64,000 nucleotides of DNA, from NCBI GenBank assembly GCA_021904315.1, contig CM038912.1, positions 26,014,949 to 26,078,948 on the forward strand. The letters run 5' to 3'. Source of the stretch: Sphagnum magellanicum (lineage: Eukaryota > Streptophyta > Sphagnopsida > Sphagnales > Sphagnaceae). Made by a program: the position numbers and the translations under genes. The notes beneath the pieces were generated by a model. The model was not told where the DNA came from, searched no databases, and saw only the letters and a list, made by a program, of their open reading frames with translations. Below, one piece after another: positions 24,501 through 36,560 of this stretch (position 1 is its first letter; every line of letters begins with the position of its first letter).

Positions 24501-27500
24501 ATATCACCTTACAATAGAGCTTGGATGCACAAATAAGCAGCTGTATGTGAGACTGTAGACCCACTACTGATGATATTCAATAATGTGGTATGGTCACTAC
24601 ATGGTTCAAGGAAATGAACTCTAAATTCAATTCATACTAAGAACATGTATGTCTCCACAACTGAAAAAAGGAGTGGTGAAAGACTCTTAATTTGGCAACT
24701 AGGAGTGACTGAGTGGCTTTCCCCCATATAGGCCGCCCCATAGGGCTACCAATAGGACAACTGGTCTCCTTTCAGAGGTGATCGCTTTCTAACCCTTGTG
24801 ACAGGGACAAAGCAGTTGCCAACCCCTTCCTCAGGGTTTGACTCCAAGTAGTCACATGGTTTTTCCATGACCAGTTGACTCAGTGACCCCTACTACTAAA
24901 GCTAGGTGGGCTGTAGTAAGTAACAGCTTGAATGGTTTAGTGGTGAACAGCCATGAGGCCCACCACAAAATATATGAAGGCCACCTTCTTAACTGGCAAG
25001 TAAATAAACTATCACCTGACTATCAGGGACTGCAGAGCTGTTCAATTACAGGCCTATAAGCAGTTGAGAAAAACTGGTTCAAGCAGAAATCCCTTAGAAA
25101 GTCATTTTGACTTTGCTACTGGTGAGTTTAATCTTAATCTCCAGATGTCCCTGATAGAAAACAAACCTGCGAGATCGGCTCCGCCGACTCCGAGATCGTG
25201 AATGGCTGTGGCTGCGACGTTGCCGCAATTTCTCTCTGGGAGACTGACTTCGACTCCGACTCCAGCTTGTGCTTCTCCTCCTTTTCTTGCCATGATGGCC
25301 ATCCTCTCCATCACTATCACTTGAATCATGTCTTACCAACCTCCCAAACTCATCTACAGTCGGAGCTCCTAGCTCAAGCCCTGAAGAGATCTGATCACGT
25401 TTCACTTTCTTTCGGTCCCGAATCCCTTTGGCATCAGTCCTCCCATGGAATTCTTCATGAAACACATGATCCCAGGCCAATACACAAGTTAGAATTAGAT
25501 ATCCTACAAAATACATCAGTACACTAGTCAAATAAAGCTTCACAAAAACATTTAGTCTACAAAGGTACCCTTGTCACATTTTTCCTAGATGTTGCCACAA
25601 ATCAGAGTCTGGCAATTTACAGAACTAATATAAAACCCCAGAAGCATTGAGACCCATCTATACTTGTGAGAAACCTTTATACTAAGGTTAATGAGATTTC
25701 AAACCAAACAACCAAAGACCATGACAGCAAACTGCATGAGGAAACTGTATCAGAGAGATTCCCAATAATATGCCATTACACCAAACAGGGTAGAAGATGG
25801 CCCTTTCCTTTCACACCAACAAACTTCTGTGTTCCTTCCAACAGTCCTTCCAGGTCAAAGTGCATCAGAGAAATTCACAAGAATGTTTCACCATCCCCAA
25901 CAAGACATAAAGATGACCCTTTAAAACAGTGCAAGAAATGGGACACAATATCATAGCACACAAAACTTGAAAGTCAAAAATAGCTGGCACATGCTATCTT
26001 TACCAGGAAGATCCACAACATCTGCGTTCGGAGTGCAAACAGCTTCCAGTTTTTCCCTCACTTCTGATTTTTGAAGCACTTGTGGAGAGGATGCCATATC
26101 AAGCTTTGGGACCTCTGGAGTCAAAGAAGGCTCTGGAGGGCCCTGCCAGGATCCTCTTGGAGCACCTTCAGTTTGGTGTCCATTTACACCTGAAGATAGC
26201 TTCCTCTCTTGGTGTGAAACTCTCTCTCTTCCATGTAGTAATGCTTGTTCAGGAGGGCTTGCTGATTTTCTCCGTGGGCTTATTATATCTTCCATACAAG
26301 ATCTGTCAAATCCAGTCCGCCGCCGAGTATCTATCAAACCACAAAATGTAGGACTGTGGATAAGCATAAAGCCCCCTGAGTTCTCTAATATAGTAATCAA
26401 GAGTTGCCTCCTATCACAAGAGTCCTGCCACAAAAGATGCTCCTTTTGCAGGGAAGTACAGCAGTCTATGTGGACAACAACAGCATGGATAATGTGGGGG
26501 CATATGGCTGTCTAGCCAACTGGTATGTAACCATGCCATGCAAATGTAAAGTGAGGCACAGGCATAAAGAATGGCACATAGGTGTAGGTACCCCATCAGG
26601 GAGAATGGCCTTTAGGCCATCCCCTTAGAGAGTGTCAAGGGATTCAGGGACCTGCACATTTATATAGATTGACACTATTGTGCATGCACATTATCTATTG
26701 GCATCCATGTCTAGCGAAGGTTTAACATGCCTGGTTTCTACTGAGCAATGCTAGACTACAACACCCAACATAAAACCTTCATAAAGGACCTATGCAGCTA
26801 CAAATACAGTTCCACATCACAAATCACTTTGGACAGGTGAGATATGAGTCACAACCCACCTCTTCTTCTTCCTGATGCTGGTGGTATATCTTCTTTTGGA
26901 CCACTCCCAGTATCTGGCTGCTTGGCTCCAGGAGCAACTGCTCTAACGTTCCTCCCTTCACTGACTGACACAGCCTCCTCCCATTCATTAACCTCAATCA
27001 CTGGAAAAACTTTGGCTTCTATGACCTGTACAGGTGATGCCACATCCTTCTCCACTGCTGATGGAGGGGCATCAAAATCATCTGCCAATTGCAAGTTAGA
27101 AATTAGTCTGGCTATCCAGTGGACACCAGCAAGCACCACAATACCTACACGCAACTCCAGGTTCTTGATAAAGAATAGGAATAGAACATTTTACTTTGAG
27201 ACAAAGAAACCAATCTCTAATCATGGAACATGACAAGAAACTTACTACACAGTAACCTCATCATAGGCTGCACATGATACACATTGAGACATCATTTGGA
27301 TTACCTTCCATCTCCATGTCAGATCCCACAGGAGAAGCTAGAGCATCTGAAGTCAACTTCACTTCATCCTGAATGCTTCCTCTTCCAGAACAAAGGCTGC
27401 TGCCACCCTGGGACCACAAGCTAGCTTCTAAGGCATGTTTCTTCCACTCATAATACCTTTGCCCAATTGCTGCATCTGTGCCTGGCTCACCTCCAAAGAG

Positions 27501-27773
27501 AAATGCAAACTTAGGATCCGCACTCTGCTTCTTCCTTGCCAATTGCTCAAAGTCTGGCCCATTTTTCACTACAAAGCTTGACAAAATATCAATGTTCTTG
27601 AGCATTTCAGCATCCCGAGGCATTGCAGGCGGGTCCATGGGGAAATCGTCTGCAGCAGGGGTGAGAGATAAGGATGCAGGCAATGCTGGATATGGGCCTG
27701 GAAAATTTGGTCCCAAATTTCCTCCCCCATGTGTTGGAAAGGGAGGTAGAGCTGGGTTACTAGCAGTTCTCAT
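21516..27773 (-). CDS. SURP (SWAP) + RS + CCCH zinc-finger protein, probable splicing/RNA-processing factor
   Basis: Exons 5' to 3': 27773..27305, 27081..26860, 26330..26004, 25452..25167, 23991..22083 and 21545..21516 (3243 nt, 1080 aa). All introns are GT-AG and phases 1,1,1,2,0 all join. Residues ~58-115 are a SURP motif (ILSSFVVKNGPDFEQLARKK, then KFAFLFGG and YYEWKKHAL). Exon 4 holds APTVDEFGRLVR followed by an RS stretch. Exon 5 begins Arg/Ser/Gly-rich and has a C-x7-C-x5-C-x3-H finger at ~487-505. A long Pro/Gln/Ser-rich low-complexity part follows, then a conserved C-terminus (~1005-1080) with KPTWREGHMSKEAFKTIAKK and KLVQ|GYVDKYVKI. The C-terminus resembles plant proteins annotated as CCCH protein 38/55; SURP and RS segments suggest spliceosome association in the nucleus (inferred). 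The last exon is only 30 nt. The start is Met27773 because the same frame has a TGA just upstream; see the leader entry for doubt. Confidence 0.85.
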
Positions 27774-27864
27774 AAGTCCATGCGGATCAACTCAACTGGG
27801 TCAAAACATTGATTATTCTGACTCAGAAGAATCCACTCAGCAGATAATCCAGCAGAATTGCAGC
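27774..27864 (-). promoter_or_regulatory. 5' leader of the SURP/CCCH gene with two tiny uORFs
   Basis: After a GTGTGCAG acceptor (exon starts at 27864) the leader holds ATGTTTTGA and then ATGGACTTATGA (27781-27770). The stop of the second overlaps the main ATG as TTATGA, which could allow termination-reinitiation. A different reading frame is open through this leader and reads NNQCFDPVELIRM just before the start, so a one-base deletion that split a longer coding exon is an alternative. Confidence 0.4.
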
Positions 27865-29089
27865 CTGCACACCAAGAAAATTAAGTCAATTTAAGCAGTC
27901 TTGACAGCATGAACCAGCAGACAAAACCACAGCTTGCACCAACTGTATGCACATGGGTGTGGAGTAGTCTTGAGAGAGTTCAGTTCAGAAACTACACCAG
28001 AACACTCCTCAGGGCTGTACATAACCATCTGCATTCTCCCCCTTAATTCAAAACCACAATACTACAAACCTGCTGGCAATACAACTTTCAAACCATTCTT
28101 GAGTTTGCAGAGATGCTGGGAAGCCAAATCCCATGTCATTAGTACCATCATGGTTCAATCTAAAAATTTGGTACAAATCCTTCTAAGTCAATGTCTTTGG
28201 ACCTTAGACATATTCATCTACCTTATTTTCAGGTTTATCAAAGCTTCTTTTGGGTACTTATATCTTTCCTTCCAACAAAAATGAAAGAACATCTTGTGCC
28301 ATAGAAGGAAAGAGGTAGAACAATCAAAATAAAAGGAAATACTGATAAGAGAAAATCGTGATGCTTGTGAGTCAAGTCCTGTAAGAGCCTGATTGTGTGT
28401 CAACAGACCTTGACAGAAATGCTTACAACAACCTGGAGTCCCACAATTGACAGGAGTTCACATTTTGGCCCAAATTGCCCAATTCCAAGGCATGCCACAG
28501 GCTTGAAATCCCCAGATCATTCAGAAGCAATGACTTTACAGTCAGTGCCAGAGGATTCAAACAGGCATGGATATATGTATGGTGGAGCCCAAAACTCCAA
28601 ATTGTGTGAATTGGACTTCCTGGTGTCAACAGATACTGGAATGGTAACCAATACTGAAGCACACACTAAGGAAGAGAACTCTTGAGAAACCGGTCACATG
28701 TATAGGGGCTTTGGGTTCAGGACTTATGGTTGCAGCAGTAGCATTTCCATTGGCTTAGTTTGTTGAAAAAAGTTACTAGTTCCCCACTCAGAACCAAGAC
28801 AAAGATTGGCAGCTAGAGTCACAGTCAGCTTGCTATTAAGTATTTGGTGTCTGAGATTCCAGCAGCTACCAATAAGTAGGGTTTGCTACTTTTAGCAACC
28901 ATCCAAATTGCAGCCACCTGAGGGCAACTAATTCCTCAAAAGACAGTTTCCACAACTCTTTAACTGGTTACAGCCATCTGGGTTTCAGACTTTGAGAAAG
29001 AAACAGTAACCCTAACTGTGCAGACACCCATGAACACACATGTAGAATATTACACAAAAGCACATATTCATTGTCCAAGAAATGCTCAC

Positions 29090-29201
29090 CTTCAAGTTGA
29101 CATCATTTGAAGTTTATGGAAAAGCATCGTTTCTGAAGTACAGGAAACTTTCTGAGCCCAGTATCTTCATCTTTCCTTCTTTGATCTCCTCGGTATCTGT
29201 C
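29090..29201 (-). other. Putative non-coding 5' UTR exon of the SURP/CCCH gene
   Basis: On the - strand a pyrimidine-rich acceptor ending AATCCCAG precedes a 112-nt segment that ends CTTGAAG with a strong GTGAGC donor. Spliced to the exon at 27864, it stays non-coding because of an in-frame TGA. Transcription would then start further right, probably near 30.0-30.2 kb. There is no transcript evidence. Confidence 0.35.
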
Positions 29202-30184
29202 CTGGGATTCACAGGAAGAAGACCAACTCAGGTAGATAAAATAGAAGCTGTAGCTTGTAGAAAAATTAGCTCTGCTATGGATGTCAACAGTGAGGGCAAA
29301 ATGAATTAAGAAGCTTGATCACACAAAACAGAGGAAAGAATGATCTTGAGGTTCGAAACGAACACCAAGACCATGAACAAAGACCAACATCGAAATGTGT
29401 GCACTAACAGGATCCGACAGGAAGAACCATAAAATCAAAAGGATGCCTCGAATCACCTTACATCCCAGCCCAGGTCAGTTATGACACCGTTGCCCACCGG
29501 AACTCAAAGATCCATTGCAAAAACACTCCTGCTGCAGCGTCCATGATCAGTAATACTCTTATACCCTAGTTCATTCACCATGACAGTGATGTCTTTTTCC
29601 TACGAGAAGCATACAAGGAGGGGGAGGGAAAAAATAGAATTGAGACTAAAAGGAAGAACTAAGATGAAGCGATACCAGAAAAGGATTCAAGTGCTGCTGC
29701 CGCTGCCCGTCGCTTGTCAAATCTGCACCGCATCCTTGAGATCCATTACTGGACTATCATCTCTTTACGAATTTCCAAAAGCACGAACAAGCCAGTAACG
29801 AATTTAAGAAGCATTACTAGCGGCGAAAGAGGAGGAAGTGAAAAAAACAAAACAAAACAAACAAGACACCACCTCCTACCACCCCAGACCAAAAATAAGG
29901 GGGGAAAATCGACCAGGTCGCAAAAATCCCAAGAGCATGAAACCATGAACTATGCTTCTTTCTAAGAGACAAAAGGCAGTTAAAGAAGGATCGAGCGAAA
30001 AACAGAAAAGAGTACGTGTTTACGAGGTTTGAGCTGCGCTGCAAACGCGATGCTTTCGCTGCAAAACAGACGAAGAGCATAAGAGCGGAAACACAGTTAG
30101 GGCAGAAAACCTACGAACGAGAGCAGATGCGGAAAAACCTTAGGGCAAACAGCAGATTTAATGTCCCAAGACGAGGTCCCAATC

Positions 30185-30193
30185 GCCACGTCA
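30185..30193 (-). promoter_or_regulatory. C/G-hybrid box (TGACGTGGC) upstream of the SURP/CCCH gene
   Basis: On the - strand TGACGTGGC matches the bZIP-bound C/G-box hybrid (ACGT core). It lies at the outer edge of the GC-richer promoter-like segment (about 29.5-30.24 kb), where DNA to the right turns AT-rich. This fits a promoter for the - strand gene. Confidence 0.35.
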
Positions 30194-30259
30194 GACTCCA
30201 TCTGACTCAGACGGTGTCGGCATCTGGATCGTGTTTCTGGTAGATGAATTTTGCATAGG

Positions 30260-33197
30260 TATTTGCAAGTAGGTACAAAAGTTTGCCAAATAATTATTTT
30301 ATTTTGAGAAATTGATTCTGGTGCAAAATTTTATTTTATTTTTGGAAAAAAATTTATTCAAATTAAAAAATATTCGACAATGGCTTGAAATCACTTAATG
30401 TACATGCAATAATATACATACTAAAACCCAAAAACTACCCTGTAATAACTTCTTGAATCCTATAAAATTTAGACATCACTAAACAATAGTTTATTTAAAT
30501 TTCAGCAAAAAGGGACCTTAATTTTCTAAAATTTCAACATTTAAAAAAATAATATAATTTTTGCCAAACCTGAAATGTTGAGATTGAAGCATTTGGATGA
30601 ATTTTTGCATATTGTAGTACTAAATTTGATGGAAGTCTCTTGGGAAAAGAATTTCAATTTTAATTGTACCACTTATGTTGGTTCATGAAAGAATAATACC
30701 ATAATACCTTGGTGGTTTTGACACGATTTATATTACTTATTTTTAGAAATATTGAAAATTTTTAAATTCTTCTTTTGAAGAACAAAACTTTTGTGAAGGA
30801 AAATAAAAAAATTATCTTTTGAAATATTTAAGAAGATTTTATTTTCAACATGGAATCCTCAAATTAGTTAATTATTTGCCAACATGTGTTGAAGTTGACA
30901 TGGTATTATGGTGTATGAAAAGGTACTATGGTACTTATGTTTGCAAAGATTATTTAAAATCTATCTATGTTTTCTCCATGTTATACTTAAATAATTCGTA
31001 ATTATAAGATTATTGCTAGAAGAAGTATACTAAAAAAATGTGTACCCACAATCAAGGAGTTGTTTTCTTGGTGCATACAATAACAATAGAGGATGAAAAT
31101 CAATGTTTAAATAAATGTCCATATGAATATGTTCCAACTTTGTTGATTATAAATAAAAATGAAAAGTTGAGAGATGAAAAATTATGTAATACATGCTTGT
31201 GTATTTAGTTTCACAATATGTGCAATATTAATTTTCACAAGCTTACATGGATTTTATTATGTATTTGTTTTATATTTGATTACACAATATGTACAATAAT
31301 GATATTTTAAAGTCTTATCTCATTTTGTTGTTATTGATAAGTCATAAATAGTTTTGTTTTCCAATTTTGTAATGTATTAGTAGTGGCAAGTCTACCCAAG
31401 TAAATTTCAACATAATTAACAATAATTGTGTATATGACCATTAAATGTGTAATTGATAAACATGTTGTTACACACAATAACCTATAAGGGAATTTTATTA
31501 AGAACTTCAAAAAATTCTTTAAAAATATGTTTGAAAGTTTTTTAGAAGTTTTCAAAAAGTTTCATTAAAAATAAGATTTTTTATAAGTTTTCAAAAAAAT
31601 CTTTGATAATATGTTTTAAAAGAAATTTGGATGGATTTTAATCATGACATGTGGCACAATTACAAATTATCATGTAACACATTAATTGGGTTCATTTTCT
31701 AAAGGTAAATTATTTGGTGACAGTTAATTGACGATAATTATTGTCACATGACAAAATAATATAAAATAATTTTGGACCAAATTTTTAATAAAAAATATTT
31801 GTTAATGGGTAGATTTTTTAACTTAGTTAACTTAAAAACCTTCAAGTAATTAGATAATTATGAATGGTAGGTTCATACTTACCATCCCATATTTACTATT
31901 GGATGAGGTCATTAAAATAATTAGTTAAAAATATATATATATATATATTTGCCACTAAATAGGATATGCAGAAGAAATTGAAATAAGGTGAAGATATGTA
32001 AATAAAATTTAAAAAAAAAAAAACCCATGTGTGATGGGGAATCACTTTTGGTTCTTTATTATTTCTTAAGTTTAGTCCTTCATTTCTTCATTTTCTTTCA
32101 TTCCCTATCATTTTGTAATTTTTTCATCCGCTCATTTTATGTGTGATTATAAAAAGATTGGTGTTTGTGAAATGTAAGGAAAAACATATGTACATGAAAA
32201 ATATTTGTAACATGAATTTTGGTTGAAGGTTAGATGACATCTTTTTTTTTTGTGTTTGCCTTGATTTCTTGGACGCCCAAAAATATTTAATATTATTGTG
32301 ATGTACAATAAAGTAATTATTAATTTTATCTTCATTTTCACTTCCTAAAACATTTGTTGAAAATCAATCATTAGACAATAATTGTAGCATGAAGGTAGTT
32401 ATAATAAAAAAATAACTACAAATGTATTTGGCAAGCAATTTTGATTATGCAAGACCAACTTGCACAAGTTTGTTTGGTTTTGTTGAAACCATGCCTATTG
32501 ATAAGGAAGTGGTAAGTAGGATGTGAATGCCTTCTTGTGCCAAGGAGTTTGCAAAAAGCTTGGTAATTTAATTGTTTTGGCTATGTAATTGAAATTGATT
32601 TTGGCTATTCAATTGGAATGGGTTCTTTCTATTAGGGTAGGGAATGATTGTGGAAAATAATGCAACCCCAATGCTCGGACCCAATAATCTATGTAGAGCA
32701 GAGGGCACAAATCATTTCAAAGTTTGCAAGCTAGCAAACAAGGAAGATATACGCTACTACAAGCTTCTTCAAATTTTGTGCATATGTCATGATGGAAGTA
32801 CAAAAGTCAATCCAATTTTTTTCCCTTCACTCTTAGCATGGATGGAAAATTTCTTTAATGATGTCTTGTTTATATTTTAAATACTCTAGTTTACATGGGA
32901 TTGATTTGTCTTGTAGAATGTCAAAATGAATTGCATGGTGGAGTAAGTTAAATGTCTAGGGGAAATCAATTTAATGAAAACTTTGCCATTCTTGATGTTT
33001 ACCATAATAGTGGATTGCACCTACTATATGTATTTGACCTATTTAGTACAAACATTTTTAACATTGGAGTCCACTATGTGCCTATTTTTGGTGAAGTTCT
33101 TTGCAATGATTCTACAAGAGACTTTTTGGGTGACCATAGACATTTCATAATATTCAATCTTTTACCTATATGTATGAAATGTTGTTTTTTTTTATAG
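30260..33197. other. Very AT-rich gene-free DNA
   Basis: No supported gene. It contains an (AT)n microsatellite at 31930-31949 and partial self-similar TTTTCAAAAA segments near 31.5-31.6 kb. The part from about 32.6 kb may contain degraded 5' sequence of the NBS-LRR pseudogene, but I could not recognise a TIR domain. Confidence 0.45.
31930..31949. repeat. (AT)n microsatellite
   Basis: About ten AT dinucleotides in an AT-rich context. A similar but shorter tract lies at about 60616-60630. Confidence 0.9.
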
Positions 33198-35417
33198 GAC
33201 TATTTTTTCGAAAGGTGGGAAAATCTTCCAACATTGCTATCACTTGTAATTGGGCTTGATGAAATCGTTGACAAGGTTTTGAGAAACCTTCAAAACAATA
33301 GTCTATATATTTTGGGTGTGGTTGGAATAGGCAAGATTGGGAAGACCACTTTGGTGAAAAAACTTTACTATCAAATACAAGGTGAATTTCAAAATTCCAT
33401 TTTTTGGGAAAATGTCAAATCAATGGTAGTAAAGCATGTTGAAAAACAACTCCTAAAATATTTGTGTGGCATGGAATTGGACGATATTAGAAACTTTCGT
33501 CAACATCTTAAGGAATGTTGGATGGAAAAAAAGGTATTTGTGGTCATGGATGATGTGAATGGGACACAAAGTATAAGTGAACTTTTGTGTATAGATTTGG
33601 ATATCATCAAAAATACTACAAAAGGTAGTAAAATAATTTTGATGAGTTGTAATTGGCAAGATTTGAAGAATGTTGTTTTCAATGATGGGAAGTTTGAAAT
33701 AGAGTTACTAAAAAACAAACAAACAATGGAGTTTTTTTCCATGAAAGTTTTTCAACAATCAAAACCTCCCATTTCCTTGAAATCTATTATAGAGAAGGTG
33801 GTAAATGCTTGTAATGGACTTCCATTGAGCCTTGAAGTCATGGGTTCATGGCTCTATGGCAATGACTCTCTTGAAGTTTGTTAACAAGCCTTAATATGGC
33901 TACAAGAAGTTGAACCTTTGGGGGATGGTAATGAGAATGAAAAGCTATGGAATCAACTTAGGATTAGTGTTGAGGACCTAGGGAAGGTAGAATTAGGTAT
34001 GTTCCTAGACATTGCTTGTTTTTTCTCATAAGGTCTAGCAAAAGACATAGCAAGAGACCCATTACACAAGATTGGGATAACAACTTTGAAAGGTAATGGG
34101 ATGCTAGTTCAAAAAATGTTAAAGATATGGAATGTAACATCTTGAAGTTCACCAATGATTAGTTTACAAAATTTGGAGGATCGATCTCTCATAAAAGAAA
34201 GTGATGAAAGAAGATAGATGATGCATGATTAACTCCATGACATGGGTCAACACATTGTAAGAGAGGCTTTGAGTGATGTGATTAATAATCAAAGCAGAAT
34301 TTGGGATGAAGAAGAAGCAAAAAGGTTTTTCCTTCATAATGAAGTATCTATAATTTTCAATCAAATTGACATTGTATCTATCTATGAAAACTAGCACTAT
34401 TAGCATCGTTTATGAATATGCATATAACATGAACTCACCAAACTAATTTAGTTTGGTACTTGATTGTTTTCTAGGTCAATGCAAATGTTCAAGCAATTTG
34501 GTTCCCAAAATATTTAGAGTTTCCACAACAATCATTATTAAACTTTTCCATAATGAACAAATTGCAGATACCCATCATGCAAGAAGCTAGTAAAAAATTG
34601 GTGGAATCTTGTTTTGGTTGGTATTCTAGTGAATTAAAATGGCTTAATTTGAATTTTTCATCAATATAGTAGCTTCCAAAAGTCATGCAACACCTTTCAA
34701 ATTTGAAGTTGTTAAAGCTAAAAAGTTGTGAAGGCTTGAAGTTCATACCAAAATCATCTTAAAGAACATGACATCTTTAATGTGATTGGATTTATCAGGT
34801 TGCTAATTCTTTGAGTTGTTACCCACAACAATTGGTGGGTTGTAACATTTGCAAGAGTTATTATTAGATAATTGCTTTGATTTGAAGGACCTTCTTGAGG
34901 CCATTGAATGTTTGACCTCATTAATGGTATTGGACTTGTCTTGGTGTGGTTCCATTACATCAATACCACCAACAATTGGCAAGTTGAAACGGAATGCTTA
35001 TATGCACCAGAGTATGAATATTTTTGATAATCACCCGAGTTTAAATTAGCCAACTTGCTATATTGGACTTGTGTGATTATTGAAACTTGACTAACATCCT
35101 TGGATTAGTTTGGAATCTTGAAAGTTTGATAGAGTTAAATTTGTTCTATTTTGCATTAGAAAATTTGGATCATGGTGCAAACAAGATATTTTTAAAAGGC
35201 ACAATAAAGAACTCAACAAAATTACAAATAATTTTGCTTGATTGGAGAACTAATCTTCTCCCAACTATATTGGTTTAAACACCTTGCTTTTTTTCAAAAG
35301 GATGAAAAGTTATCCTTTGGTCAAAGGAAAATAGATGGCATTGATTAATCATTGATTCCCAATTTTACCAACTTACAATCATGGATTAGAGCCTTTGAAA
35401 ATAATTTAAAGACCTTG
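33198..35417 (+). pseudogene. TNL-like NBS-LRR disease-resistance pseudogene, 5' part (NB-ARC and first LRRs)
   Basis: An exon begins after TTTATAG at 33198 (DYFFERWENLPTLL). The NB-ARC follows in one frame: P-loop GIGKIGKTTL, kinase-2 VFVVMDDVN, RNBS-B GSKIILMS, GLPL-type CNGLPLSLEVMGSWL, RNBS-D MFLDIACFFS and an MHD motif followed by LHDMGQHIVREA. Kinase-2 not ending in W and an FLDIACFF motif point to the TIR class, but no TIR domain was found upstream. In-frame stops (first TAA 33882-33884, several more before 34.4 kb) break the protein, so it is not functional. From about 34.47 kb there are LRR fragments, for example ELLLDNCFDLKDLLEAIE and LDLSWCGSITSIPPTIGKL. The gene is cut at 35417 by the Ty3/gypsy element and resumes at 43278. 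Confidence 0.85.
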
Positions 35418-36521
35418 TGTGACCGGTAACTGGGTGGTTGAACGGGGACCTAGTGACGACTCCTGGGTTTGTGAATATGATCTTTTGCTTTAAGGATTAA
35501 AGGAATTAAGCCCGCCGGAATGGGGACGTGGGCGGGGCGGCAAGTTTATGATTTTGGGGACGTGCAACCTATAACGGTGCATGGGAAAGCTTGAGTGGGA
35601 AGCCAAGCACGTAACGGCCGGGATGTTGAACCGGTGGCGCTCCGAATGAGGAAGTTTTGGCTGATCTGGGCCGGGGATTTGGAATGTTAATTTTGGGGGT
35701 GTTGTTCTCTCTGGCGTGCCAAAGCTGCTTAACTAGTTGCTGATTTCCTTCCGCTGCGCCAGCATTTTGTTGAGTGGCTGTGTAATCTCCTGATGCAATT
35801 TGCAAGCAAGGTGATGCTGAGGGCTGATGAGAACTCTAAGGGGTCCGAGCCTTAGATGTATGAGAGGTAGGAGAGATCTGATAGCTGAATGTGCTTCTGT
35901 GGGGATTCGTTTGCATCCGAGTTGTGGTCAGCAGAGCGTAACTTTTATGCAGAATGAGAGGCAGGAGGGGTCTGTGCCTGCAGATCTTTTGTGAGGGCGT
36001 GATGGGGTTGTCTGTGTGAGAGGATTCGTTGTGAGTTTGGTTTGTTGTTGGGCCGCGTCCAAAATCTCGAAGGGTTGTTGCTGGGTTTCTGGGTGCTGGG
36101 TCCTGAGATGCCGAGAGTGAGAGTAGTGGGTAAGGAATGTGGTTTAGAGGCTCTTCGGACTGAGCGAATACTGAGGGATCTGACCTCGCACACATCACCG
36201 GAAGCTCTTGTTGCAATCAGGATGGTGTGCATTATAGATCGGACATGAGACAGTCCTTGTTTTGTTAATTTGATTCGGAGTACAGAGATTTGCTCCCTGT
36301 ATTCCGATGTGTTGATCTTGATTTTGAGCTGGCCATTCTTGTTGAAGAGTCAGGTGTTGTATACTAATGAGTTCTGTAGATTGTTAGGGTGGGGATTGTG
36401 GTGTAGGTCAGAGGATCGGGGAGCTCGGATCTGATCTGGGTCTGGGTGCTCGCCATGTCCGGTTGCCTTTGTGTTGGTGCATCGCTCTCTCTCTGACTCT
36501 CTCCCCTCTCTTTTGGTATCA
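35418..36521 (+). repeat. 5' LTR of the Ty3/gypsy element
   Basis: Begins TGTGACCGGTAA and is the direct repeat of 42174-43277. Identity stops after CTCTTTTGGT, with TATCA here and GACA in the 3' copy. The 1104-bp length assumes the terminal CA is part of the LTR; a 1096-bp LTR ending just before the TGG of the primer-binding site is the alternative. ORFs in it (for example - strand 35836-36216) recur in the other LTR and do not look like genes. Confidence 0.9.
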
Positions 36522-36529
36522 GAGTAGGT
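36514..36529 (+). other. Primer-binding site (initiator tRNA-Met)
   Basis: TGGTATCAGAG followed by AGGTT matches the complement of the plant initiator tRNA-Met 3' end (TGGTATCAGAGCCAGGTT, known). It abuts or overlaps the last bases of the 5' LTR, depending on where the LTR end is placed. Confidence 0.8.
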
Positions 36530-36560
36530 TCAGGTCTGGTAACATCAGTAGAACCAGTAG

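Noticed and set aside
32644..33197. Possible TIR exon upstream of the NB-ARC
   Set aside because: ORFs at 32644-32880 and 32952-33197 show none of the TIR motifs.
35836..36216. 126-codon - strand ORF, repeated at 42592-42972
   Set aside because: The apparent conservation is due to LTR duplication. The peptide is low in structure and antisense to the element.
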